A DNA stretch of 64,000 nucleotides from Moniliella sp. 'wahieum'. Lineage: Eukaryota; Basidiomycota; Moniliellomycetes; Moniliellales; Moniliellaceae. This document shows positions 11,436-21,300 of the stretch, piece after piece. The stretch lies in NCBI GenBank assembly GCA_003971905.1, contig RSEE01000015.1, positions 806,001 to 870,000 of the forward strand, read 5' to 3'. The first letter of the stretch is position 1. Every line of letters starts with the position of its first letter. Made by a program: the position numbers and the translations under genes. The notes under the pieces are model-generated. The model did not search any database. It had not been told where the DNA came from and was given only the letters and a program-made list of their open reading frames with translations.

Positions 11436-12034
11436 AACGGAGAACCAATGGTGAAGGACGAGGATGGCGGGAGACAGAGGAGACAGCGTACCGACTACCA
11501 CGTGATGGGGCCCGGAGCACTGGGAGGATCAGGAATGGAAGTCGACCACACGCTGCGCGACACGGGATCGCTGGAGGCGCAGAGCGCGTTCCGGAGGGTG
11601 GTGCATGCGAGCACCGCTACCCCCTTGGAACGCCGGGAGAAGGAACTGCTTCGGATGCTTGAACAAGCAGAATGCGACAAGAACGCCAAGTACCAGGGAC
11701 GCACTCAAGAGACGTTTTTCCCCCTGGTTTTGACGACGCGAGGATACTACGGCACCAAGACGGCGGGCAAGTTGTTTGCGCATTGGAAGGAGTTGGCTAC
11801 TAAGTCTCAGTGGACATGGTTCCTCGCTCGGATGTCAACCACATTCATCCGTGTCCACACGCGCTACCTAGGGTACGGGACCGGATGGCGCGAGCCGGAG
11901 GGTCCTGATATCCTGGGCGATCCCCCTGGTTCCTTGACCCTGGTGGTGCCCCCAAGTAACCCCCGCAAGATGAACGGTTAGGATTAGACGTAGCGTTCCC
12001 CCTGTCCCAGCCTTAAGCTCTGCCAATGACATGG
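11436..12034 (+). mobile_element. LINE copy A: 5'-truncated, endonuclease tail only
   Basis: An open frame of the last ~180 residues (stop at 11981) matches the C terminus encoded on the minus strand at 34421-36010, with scattered changes. It carries KNAKYQGRTQETFFPLVLTT, resembling the core of the restriction-like endonuclease of R2/CRE-type non-LTR retrotransposons. The shared 3' untranslated part runs past CCCAGCCTTAAG to about 12034. Homology to the longer copy begins near 11436, so the 5' end is truncated, as expected from incomplete target-primed reverse transcription. Unlike copy B it keeps a C5 run near 11620 that holds the frame open. Confidence 0.75.
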
Positions 12035-12700
12035 AATCAGCCACGGGAAAGAGATGAATGCTACGGCGCCGATCACAGGAAAACAATAAGCAAAGTTTAT
12101 ATGCCCCATAGCAAACAATGTGCTTTATCCCCAAGACGCAGAATATGGAAATTTCACATACACAGTCCGCAGCCGTGTGCAAGCAGTTCCGCTTACATGT
12201 TACAAGGAACTGGGCCGATAGAGAACCAACATGCCAATAAGTGTTTGGTGTCGTCACTTCGCCCCATGCGCACTCTTAACAACAGCAGCTCTGTTGTGTT
12301 ATGCTCAAAATGAAGAGAAAAAGCGCATCACATATGGGGCCACAACTGACGACGAAGGGGATAGAGAGTATGTGTCTGTCTTTCGTATACGCCGAAAGAC
12401 CTTCCCATATGCGTGTGTTGGAACGCATATATGTGGTACACATGGCCCCACACACGAGGTCACTATACACGCTTATAATAAGAAGGGTGTTTCTTCAAAT
12501 GGCAACATTGGTGTGGTGGTCTCTCGGGTCTCAGATCTCACATAGCGTTGTCTTAGGCACGCCGCTGGCCTTCTCAGATCTCAGTCCACTCAGATAATGT
12601 CACATGTCAAGTTTCAGGCCCTCAGACCTCCGGCGCATTGCTCAACGACATTCCACCGTTCGCACCGGTCCGGTCACCGAAGAAGAAAGACCGCCGCGGA

Positions 12701-12721
12701 TCATCGATCACCGATCATGCA
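12701..12721 (-). repeat. Mixed heptamer array, TCA orientation
   Basis: Three consecutive 7-bp units, each TCA plus a tetramer: TCGA, CCGA, TGCA. TCA marks the minus-strand orientation of the TGA rule. Different tetramers share one register. Confidence 0.75.
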
Positions 12722-12844
12722 CTATGCATCAGGAACTCATCAACAAACTATACTCGCGCAAGTCGCCCCAGGATACCTGATCGAGAACGAAAGGCTCGTC
12801 GGTACATTTTATAGGTACCTCGATCTCTGTCGCTTGTCGCATTG

Positions 12845-13024
12845 TGTTGGGACGGGCGGTCCCCTACATAAGCCATCAAGGCGCCTTATTACTCAGGCTT
12901 GTTTGCACCCTGTCTCCTGTAGGTGGGCATAAGGCTTAGACCCAACCACCACCACCGCGATTGCTTGCTCTGCTATATTTCCAGAGGTTCAGCGCCCAAC
13001 CCTTGGGCTGTTCCGGTCTTACCA
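12845..13024 (+). repeat. Diverged solo LTR of the copia-1 family
   Basis: Begins TGTTGGGAC and ends GGTCTTACCA. In between it follows the 217-bp LTRs at 18003 and 23340 (AAGGCGCC, ACTCAGGCTTGT, AAGGCTTAGACC, ACCACCACC, CCAGAGGTTC, CTTGGG), but it is 180 bp long with internal loss. It is flanked by CATTG and CATGG, a near-perfect 5-bp target duplication. This is a solo LTR left by recombination of an older insertion. Confidence 0.8.
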
Positions 13025-13207
13025 CATGGTGCACCAAATGGCTCAGTACTGAGGCTCAGTCCACAAGACCTCTGTGCGGACCAAGCAGTGATGCGAAGTT
13101 CCGCGCGGATTTGAACGGGGTAATGACTCATGCATGAGTCCTACGCCTGGGTGAGCCTGAAGGCCTGAGGCTCAGGCCTGAGGAGGGCCTGATGAGCCTG
13201 AGGCTTG

Positions 13208-13228
13208 TAACCGGTAACCGGTAACCGG
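13208..13228 (+). repeat. Heptamer array: TAA+CCGG x3
   Basis: Three head-to-tail TAACCGG units, directly after a stretch of interleaved CCTGAGG-type units (about 13150-13205). Confidence 0.85.
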
Positions 13229-13472
13229 CGGTAATGTAATAAGTACCAAGTGCCAATCGCCCCCAATTAAGCGCTGTGAGACGCGTGACATATGACATGC
13301 GAGCGCGCGAGAACTGTCCAAAGGTACAGGATGTATCAGACTAACATAGGATGGATGGTGCAGACCGTTGGGTAGTACGAGGTACGACGCACTAGAGTTC
13401 GTAGAGTTACTAGCTACTAGTTAGTAGAGGTTGAAAACAATACATCCAGACCAATTAAAAAGTGTTACACTG

Positions 13473-13493
13473 TGACGCGTGACGCGTGAGATG
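13473..13493 (+). repeat. Heptamer array: TGA+CGCG x2, then TGAGATG
   Basis: Two TGACGCG units followed in register by TGAGATG. Confidence 0.8.
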
Positions 13494-13563
13494 GAGATCT
13501 GGCAAAAAAGAAGAATTGGAATATGCGGAGAAAGTGAGACTGTGTGGTCCGCGGGGGCCACGG

Positions 13564-13605
13564 TGACCGGTGACCGATGACTAGTGACGCGTGACGAGTG
13601 ACACG
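13564..13605 (+). repeat. Mixed heptamer array of six TGA+N4 units
   Basis: Six consecutive 7-bp units, each TGA plus four bases: CCGG, CCGA, CTAG, CGCG, CGAG, CACG. Three tetramers are self-complementary and three are one or two bases away from one. The 7-bp period and TGA are constant while the tetramer changes. Confidence 0.85.
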
Positions 13606-13655
13606 CGTCTCGGACGAACGGAAGCTTGACAGCTTGACAGTTTGACAGGTGCGAG

Positions 13656-13676
13656 TCACCGGTGACATGTGAGCGC
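13656..13676. repeat. Mixed heptamer array with strand switch
   Basis: Units in register: TCA+CCGG, then TGA+CATG, then TGA+GCGC. Orientation changes from TCA to TGA after the first unit. Confidence 0.75.
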
Positions 13677-14122
13677 GAGCGCTCTGCGCTGGTGCATGAT
13701 GAGACTGGCCGCTGACCAATGGCATGTGAATGCGACGGAGAGGCTTTTGCAGCATGAAAGTGGTGGAAGTGTGATGGGGGTAGCAATGTAGTCCCATCAT
13801 GCAATTATTCTCGATGGGGGGCTGGCCTGGGTTTGCCTTCGGATTGGTTCAGACAGCTGCTGTACTCTTCTCTCAGCACCATAGATCTCATTCCTAGGGT
13901 CTGGCTGTTGTTCCCCCGTTACAGGCTTGCATCAGGTCTTCTCTCCTCTGATGGATATAGCGAACAATCAACAAGGGAAGAAGGAAAGCATACTATATCC
14001 TCCTGATAGTTGTGAGTACAACCATCATGTGCGCATGTACACAATATTCCGGAAGATGACCTTTGCCAGGCGTTCCAATTCGAGGTGGATGACCGCGGTG
14101 GACAGATATATTCTCTTTGGTC

Positions 14123-14143
14123 TGAGATCTGAGATCTGATGCT
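14123..14143 (+). repeat. Heptamer array: TGA+GATC x2, then TGATGCT
   Basis: Two TGAGATC units followed in register by TGATGCT. Confidence 0.8.
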
Positions 14144-14536
14144 CAATATTCAATGCACAACGCATGTAAGGGTTCCGAGGCTCTGGAGAGAGTGCCTGAA
14201 CTTGACACGCGCGCGTGTGTGTATATTCTGGGGTCGGTCAAAGATCGGCGAGCACTCATTAAATTATGCGTTAATCATCACTAGCAGGATCGTCGAAATC
14301 ATTGATCAGGGATGGGGAGCACTTGGATCCTTGGTATTGGGGGAGGGGGGGGGCACAGGGCGACGAATATTCAACAGCGCTTAGGCCTTGGGTCATACGC
14401 GCCAAGCTCTGCCAAGGCGCTGAGGGTCTATCAAGCGATGACGGTGACGAGGGGACTAGCACACAAAGATGTGGCTAGTTGTATAGTGCGCGGGACCAGG
14501 ACCACCTGCCCTCGGTGGGATGTTGTAGTCGATGAT

Positions 14537-14557
14537 TGATGCATGATGTATGATGAG
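14537..14557 (+). repeat. Heptamer array: TGA+TGCA, TGTA, TGAG
   Basis: Three 7-bp units starting TGATG in register; only the first tetramer is a perfect palindrome. Confidence 0.7.
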
Positions 14558-14647
14558 GCGTGTTGAGACGTTGACGCCTGAGGCATGTGGATGGTGGGGA
14601 AACGGCTTCCTTTGGACGCGAGTGCTTTAGACCTCAGGTTACCGGGG

Positions 14648-14675
14648 TGAGGCCTCAGGCCTCAGGCCTCAGGGC
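14648..14675. repeat. Heptamer array of GGCC type with strand switch
   Basis: One TGAGGCC unit followed in register by TCAGGCC twice, then TCAGGGC. More CCTGAGG-like units follow to about 14690. Confidence 0.8.
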
Positions 14676-15268
14676 CTGAGGGCATGAGGCGAGGCAGGTC
14701 ACGGGGACCTTGTCGATCATCGATCATTCACTTGAAGAGGATCATAGTTTTGGTAAGTTGGCGGACTGAGTAAGACAATCCAACTCTCGTGGCCACACGG
14801 GATAGAGGGCTAGCCAGCTGTGACAGGGGAGATTTGCGAGGTGAAGTGACCAGAAATACTTCTGTAGTGCCTGAGCGGGGCCAACACATATTTGACTCCC
14901 GTCACTTTGACCCAGACCTCTTGAGTGGCTCTATATTGGATGGTACCTATTGGAAGTGTTATGATGTACCTGAGCTGGACATGATTGCTCGGGTACTATA
15001 GTACGCCGCGGTTATACGCGTTTTACAGTTCCATGTTGACGCGCAGGCTGGTTACTGGTTGTAATGGGAACATCCTGGGGTACGAGGGGCAGGAAGCCAG
15101 GGTTGTGTCTGGAGAGGCTGGAGAGCAACTGGGGGGTTCTCTACGATCCCCCAGTACCCCGGCCTCCCCGCGTCCGCAGTCAAGCGCTGATGTTCTCGGT
15201 CGATGACAGTCGCGGCCCCCGTGGGGCGCATTTGTGTGTCACATGTCACACACACCTGTGCCCGCAGG

Positions 15269-15296
15269 TCACCGGTGACCGGTGACCGGTGACATG
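15269..15296. repeat. Heptamer array: TCA+CCGG, TGA+CCGG x2, TGA+CATG
   Basis: Four 7-bp units in register with one orientation switch. It lies about 275 bp upstream of the hexose transporter start codon. Confidence 0.85.
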
Positions 15297-15391
15297 GCCA
15301 CATACACCGGGCAGCCATGTAAGCAGGAATCCAGCCTCTCTTGCGTCCTCTCGGGGGGGGGGATGTCGATTTTTTCTTCCCAGGAGCGAAG

Positions 15392-15398
15392 TATAAAA
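15392..15398 (+). promoter_or_regulatory. Probable TATA box of the hexose transporter
   Basis: TATAAAA sits 172 bases before the transporter ATG at 15570, on the coding strand and in otherwise gene-free DNA. Its position fits a fungal core promoter. Confidence 0.5.
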
Positions 15399-15569
15399 CG
15401 GAGCACCATTGCCTATCCACTGGCGCTTCCTTTTCTTCTTACCCTCACCTCCGCTGCTGCACTTCCCCTTACGGCTCATTCAGTCGACCTACCACCAAAG
15501 GCTTGTTGAGGTGCACCCTCCCCCCTCCTTCCCTACTGAGAAAAGTTTTTCAACTCTCCGTCATTCATT

Positions 15570-17411
15570 ATGCAAATCGCTGGCACTCGAATTGGTGTCA
15601 TGGTCTACCTGGTCACCTTGGTGACCATTGGTGCCGGCCTTAACGTATGCATTTCCCCCTATGCCAGCCAACAACAGCGATGCAACTAACCATTTCTCGG
15701 GTCATCAGTTCGGATACGAAACCGGTATTATGGCCGGATTGTATCCCATGGAAGACTTCCAACGCCGTTTTGCGACTGGTCCCGTCACCCACGTTGATGG
15801 CAAGTACCAGAAGGCCTGGTCCAAGTGGCTTCAGGGTCTGATCACGGGCTTTATGTCAATTGGCTGTGGTGTCGGTGCCCTTACCGGCAACATCTGGCAA
15901 AAGGCTCTCGGCACCAAGTACTGCGTTCAGATTTCCGCCCTTTGGATTATCATTGGTTGCATCATCAAGGTTGCTGCGGACCACTCCTGGGTTCAATTCG
16001 GCATTGGCCGTCTGGTCTCTGGCTACGGTATTGGCATGTCCTCCGCTCTTGCTCCTGTCTATCAGTCGGAGCTTATGCCGGGTCAAATCCGTGGTATGAT
16101 GGGAGGGTTCTTCCAATTTGCGATTACCCTCGGCATTCTTTTGGCGTACGCCATTGCCATCGGTACTCGTTACGCGGGTCACAACGACTCGGCCTCGTGG
16201 CGGGTTTTGGTTGCTATGGGCTTCCTCTTTGCCATGATTCAAGGCGCTTTGGCGATGCTCACGCCCGAGTCTCCCACTATCAGTGCTCAGAAGGGCCGTT
16301 TCGACGAAGCAAAGAGGGCCATCGCTGTCATGCACGGTGTGTCCGTTGAGGACAACGACCCTCACGTCGAGGCTGAGTACAACGACCTTGTCCAGAGCAT
16401 CGAAGAGGAGAAGAAGTCCAACGCGTCTGAGGCCTCCTGGGCGGATTGCTTCCGGTCTGAGAACTCCACCTGCTTCCGTACGATCATGGGCATGACCCTT
16501 CAAATGGGCCAGCAACTCTGCGGCGGCAACTGTATGTTGGCTTTAACCCCATCACCTCCTTCCTGTTACTAACTTTCTCTGCTTTCCTTAGACTTCTTCT
16601 TTTATGGTAACCAGGTGTTTGCGAACGCCGGTCTGAAGGACTCGTACGTCACTCAAATCATTCTTGGTGCTGTCAACTTCGTTTGCACTGCCCCTGGTCT
16701 CTGGATGGTGGAAGCATGGGGACGTCGCAACACCCTCTTGTACGGTTCTGTTGGGTGCTCTATCTGGCTGTTCGTGTTCGCCATCGCAGGTGTTGCGGGT
16801 AACGAAAGTCACAAAATGGGCGACCCCCATGTTTCCAAGTCCATCGGTGACCTCATGACCTGCGCTGGTTGCTTCTACGTCTTCTGCCTTGCCTGCACCT
16901 GGTCTCCGGCCGTGTGGATCTGGTGCGGTGAGAACTTTGGCTCGCGCACTCGCGCCAAGCAAGCAGCTTTGTCGACGGCCACCAACTGGGCGTGGAACTT
17001 TGCCTTGGCTTTCTTCACTCAGCCCATTACTGGCAACATTGGCTATGGTATGTTTTATCCTATTCTTCTTTACGGATTGTTGCGTTAACACGATTCTCCT
17101 CAGCCTACGGTTTCATCTTTGCCTCCTGGAACATTGTGAACGCGTTCATCGTCTTCTTCTTTGTGCGTGAGACCCAAGGCCTCAGTCTGGAGCAAGTCGA
17201 CCTCATGTACCACGACCCCAGCTGCAAGCCCTGGAACAGCCGTACCTGGTGCCCTCCTGGCTACACTTCCCGCCGCGCTCTTGTCACTGGCAAAGAAGTC
17301 GCCGCCCTCGTCACGGCTGAGGACATGGAGAAGATTGGCGAGGAGAAGCTGCAGGAGGGCAAGATGGCCGAATCCTCCCTGGGCGAGAAGACCCCTGAGC
17401 CTTCCATTTAA
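15570..17411 (+). CDS. Hexose transporter (MFS sugar porter), four exons
   Basis: Plasma-membrane sugar uptake carrier of the major facilitator sugar-porter family. Exons 15570-15644, 15709-16531, 16592-17047 and 17104-17411 splice cleanly (donors GTATGC, GTATGT, GTATGT; acceptors CAG, TAG, CAG; CTAAC branch site in intron 1) to a 553-residue protein. Family marks seen: GYETGIMAGL near the first membrane segment, the GRLVSGYGIGM region, YQSELMPGQIRG, the PESP motif (here PESPTIS, where PESPRW is usual), and the cytoplasmic GRR motif (WGRRNTLL). The length and about twelve hydrophobic stretches match the yeast Hxt-like family; the charged C-terminal tail is cytosolic. ATG 15570 was chosen because exon 1 then encodes the conserved N-terminal helix. 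It has no frame break, unlike most genes here. The exact sugar cannot be told. Confidence 0.93.
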
Positions 17412-18002
17412 AAACGTCCAACGTCACTCAGTGCTCTACGTGTGGCCAAACTCTCTTTTTTATGTCTCATTGGTGTCTTTTGATCTCACGATCCCACCTG
17501 TTACGTGCCCCTTCTCGGTCTCACGTCCCTTTCTCCACTTCGGTCCCCCTGTGATTTCTTGCCACAGTCCATTGATGTGCTCCGACTGAGCTCAGCCGCT
17601 CAGCGCCATCAACTTTTGTTTCTTTTACCCCAGTAAGCTCGAAGAGCTTGTTGCCTCATGTTTTACGCCTTGCGCTTCACGACCGGCGTCATTCCCATGA
17701 TGCATGCCCCTGAATGATATCACCGACTGTGGCTCCCTTTCATTTTCCCTTATAAACCCACCTTAGCTCATTTTGCTTGTCCTTTTATTTTCTCCGTAGG
17801 AGTTCTAAGCGGGCAAAGCGATCGCATCAGTCCGAGATGGCACGATACTGCTATAATGGATTCCACAGCCCCCGGTGGCAGGGGAGTTGGAAAAGGAAAT
17901 TCGTAGGCGCGTATAAACAGGGGATGAATCAATTATCCCCGGATGGGCCTTCCATCAACATGTTAGTACTAGTAGTGATTCATTCCAATGTTAAACGCTA
18001 CT
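17412..18002. other. 3' flank of the transporter and copia-1 target DNA
   Basis: Pyrimidine-rich 3' flank of the transporter gene followed by DNA with no recognisable gene. The last five bases (17998-18002, CTACT) are the left copy of the copia-1 target-site duplication. Confidence 0.6.
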
Positions 18003-18219
18003 TGTTGGGACCCGTGGTCCCGTACTTAGGCCAAGGCGCCTCATCACCCTTCACCCCTGATTTGTCCTCCGAAGCCTCCACGTGTATACTCAGGCTTGTC
18101 TGAACCCCTGTCTCTAGGTGTGGCACAAGGCTTAGACCTTAACCACCACCATCGCGATTGCATTGCTCTACATTTCCAGAGGTTCTTCACCCAATCCCTT
18201 GGGTTCCTCCGGTCTTACA
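18003..18219 (+). repeat. Copia-1 5' LTR
   Basis: 217-bp LTR, TGTTGGGACC to GGTCTTACA, preceded by target copy CTACT. It matches the 3' LTR base for base as far as I can read. Confidence 0.95.
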
Positions 18220-18325
18220 GAGTTACAATCCTCTTGACGCTCAGCCCTGAGCCTTCCACTCTTACACTCTTCGGTCCTCCGCTGCCGGCCCTATCCACAA
18301 GCGCTTGCTCGAACTGCGTAAGCTA

Positions 18326-21300
18326 ATGGCAAGCATCATGAGCTCTCAGACTCAGGAGTCTTGGTTCAACTCCTCAACCCCTACTTCACCAACTGCCGGA
18401 GCAGAAGAGAGCACCACTCCCGTCGGAGTTGACCACGCCTCCCCGCCGCTGACACCATCGCGTGAATCTACCCCTACACCTCAACCCACCCCCGTGGGCC
18501 CCGACAACACCGCGAACGACGTCGCCACCCTCGCCGACCGCATTCGCAACATGTTCAAATTGTTTCCCGAACACATCACCCTCAAACAGCTACAGGACAC
18601 TGGTATCAAGCTTGGGTACAGCGAAAAGACGACCACAGAAGCCATTGTCATGTTATCATGTGAGAATCCACCCAATGCTAGCAAGAACGAAGGTGCCTTA
18701 TCGTCAACTCCGGCCGTCGACGACAACCCGTGGGCTTTGACTCCCGACAAGCTCCTCCGTAGTGCCACTCGCAGCAACGTGCCGTACCACGAGCGTTTCC
18801 ACAACAACAGCTCGTTTTGGTTATGGACCCGGATCTTCCTCCCTCGTATCCAGATTATCCCTGGAGCGCGTGAGCATCTGGAACAGGGCAAGGCCCTGGA
18901 CGGGTATAACGCAGAACTGGACGCTCACTTGGCCAACATTCTACTCCCGTGGATAGACTCCGACGTCGTCCAGCAGATCACCGGCGATGGCACGCCGGCT
19001 CTAGGGTCTGCATACTATCATGCTCTGCGTGATTTGTACGGCACCGTTTCAGACACTGAGATCTGTGATATCCTCATAAAGGTTCTCACTCTCAAAATGG
19101 GCACCAAGTCGGGCCGCCAATACCTGAATGAGTTCACTGTGGCGGTAACCCAGTACGAGATGACGTCCAAGTCCAAGCTGGACGAGATTGGTCTAGCACA
19201 GATGCTACGGAAAGGCGTTACTGATCAGGGGTGGTTGCACCTCCATCGTAACAGCAGCTACGCCGAATTGCGCCGAGCAGTGAGCGAACTCAAAGGCTCC
19301 AACTACGGCAGTACCTCCAGTTCAAGCCCAGCTCCCTCCAGTACGGCCCCTTCGGAAGCCACGTCGCACAGCCAAACAAGCAGTACGGTGACAGGCCGCG
19401 GACGAGGCCGAGGTGGCAGCGGGTACAGAGGAAGTCACCGTGGTGGCCAACGTGGCGGCCACTTTAGCCGGCCGGCTACGACAGCCCAGACCACCTCATC
19501 TGCCCATGCAGTAACCCCTATGGCAGCCACTACACCACCCAAGCCAGCCAACCTCCCTGCGCAACACGATTCAGGTGCGAGACCATCCGTATTCAATGAA
19601 CGAAGTGCGTTTATCAATCTTCGTCCACACCGCGAGCCCATAGCAGTGGCAAACGGACAGATCGCATACACTGAAGGCATTGGCACCATCTCTATGTACA
19701 TTCAAACCCAGAACGGAGCCCCTATCCGCATCCACCTACCCGGCAGCTTGTACTGCCCCACCTTCCCGACCAACCTGCTCAGCGCTTACCATCTATCTAT
19801 CGCAGGCATTGGCAGCTGGATCCCTCCAGGTGGCCATGGTCTCTATCTCGGACGACACGGCGAACCTTTTCGTCTCGCCGCCGACTCAAGCTATTCCCTT
19901 ACTCTGGCGCCCAATACGACAGCCACAGCCAACAGCGCCACTTCGCTACTCAACCTTGATGCAACCCTGGTCAAGGTGAAAAACGCCCACATCCGATGGA
20001 ATCATGCACCTCTAGATCAACTTTCATCCCTCACGTCGGATGACCCAGCATTCGAACGGGTCAACAGTGGCGACATCGCTTTAGTCCGGTCCTCGTGGCA
20101 CTGTGCACCATGCGCATTAAGCAGAGCCACTGCCCCACCCCACGCCACGACTGGACGCCCAATCCGAACCATTCGCCCTTTCTCTCTCCTCCACCTCGAC
20201 GTCCTTGACATATCCCGCCAAGGCGGCGGGGTCATACTTACGCCCTTATCATTGTCGACGACTTTACGCGGTATACCTGGACGCTACCCCTGGTGTCCAA
20301 GGGTGATGCCACAGCCGAACTTCAAGCCTTCATCCGGCGCGAGCATCGCCAACATCCCGACCGCCCCCTTCAGACGGTCCGCTCTGACAATGCGCCTGAA
20401 CTCACCACCGCAATGGACGAGTTTTACTGCGAGCTGGGAGTAGTGAGCGAGCGCACCAATCCTGGCGAAAGTGCGTCCAATGGGGTCGCCGAACGCGCCA
20501 TAAGATCGATTACGGATCGCGCTCGACTCATGGTAATCGCCAACAGATTGACTCCCGACGAGTGGTGGGAACACAGCTTGTTGGCGGCCACATATGCACA
20601 CAACCAGTCGCCGCCGAAAGCACTGGGTGGGGACAGCCGATTTGTCCGGTACCATGGCTTCAAACCCTCCCTTCGCATGCGCGGTTTTGGCACTCTTGCC
20701 TACCTGCACCTATTGCCCAACCAACGCGAGGGCGGCAAACTTGGTCCGCGGGCCGTCCCAGCAATGTTGGTGGGTTACGGGCACGGCCGCGGTTCGAAGG
20801 GGTGGCTCTTTGCCATCCACCAGGACGACGGCCAAGTTGGATTCCGTTGGAAAAAGCCGTCCACCTGGACGCATGTCCCGTACACCACCGAATATCCCAC
20901 GCACTTTCATCTGGACCCCCTTGTCCCTGCTGGTGGCGGAGAGGTGCGGGGGGGCGGAGAAATGGGTGCTGGTGGTCAGACAGCTCCCCACCCCGGCGTG
21001 TGCGTTTTGCGATAGATGAACTGACCCGCGATACTAATGGTAAGAAAGACAATGCCCCCCATGGAAAAAGAAATTAAAAGAACGAAAAACAGAGGCACAT
21101 CGCCCGGCTCAAGCCAACGAAAATGAGAATTCAGAGCCTGGCCCCACTCCCACCAACTCCAACCCCCCACATGTATCCCCCCAACCTGTTGCATCTGACC
21201 CCGCAGGCATGGCACAACGCCAGGCAAAGCAAGCCGAAGAAAATGAAACTATCACAGAAGATGCCGTTGACACTGGCCACCAAGTCCTGCTTTCCCCTCC

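Larger units (their letters stand above)
12035..15391. other. Repeat-rich gene-free region upstream of the hexose transporter
   Basis: No conserved coding sequence is recognisable over about 3.4 kb. The interval contains a diverged solo LTR (12845-13024) and the densest cluster of TGA/TAA-tetramer heptamer arrays in the window, on both strands. It lies between a LINE fragment and the transporter promoter. Confidence 0.6.

Noticed and set aside
13208-13228. CRISPR-like or telomeric repeat
   Set aside because: The units are contiguous 7-mers without spacers, so not CRISPR, and they are internal TAACCGG or TGA-type units rather than TTAGGG-type telomere repeats.
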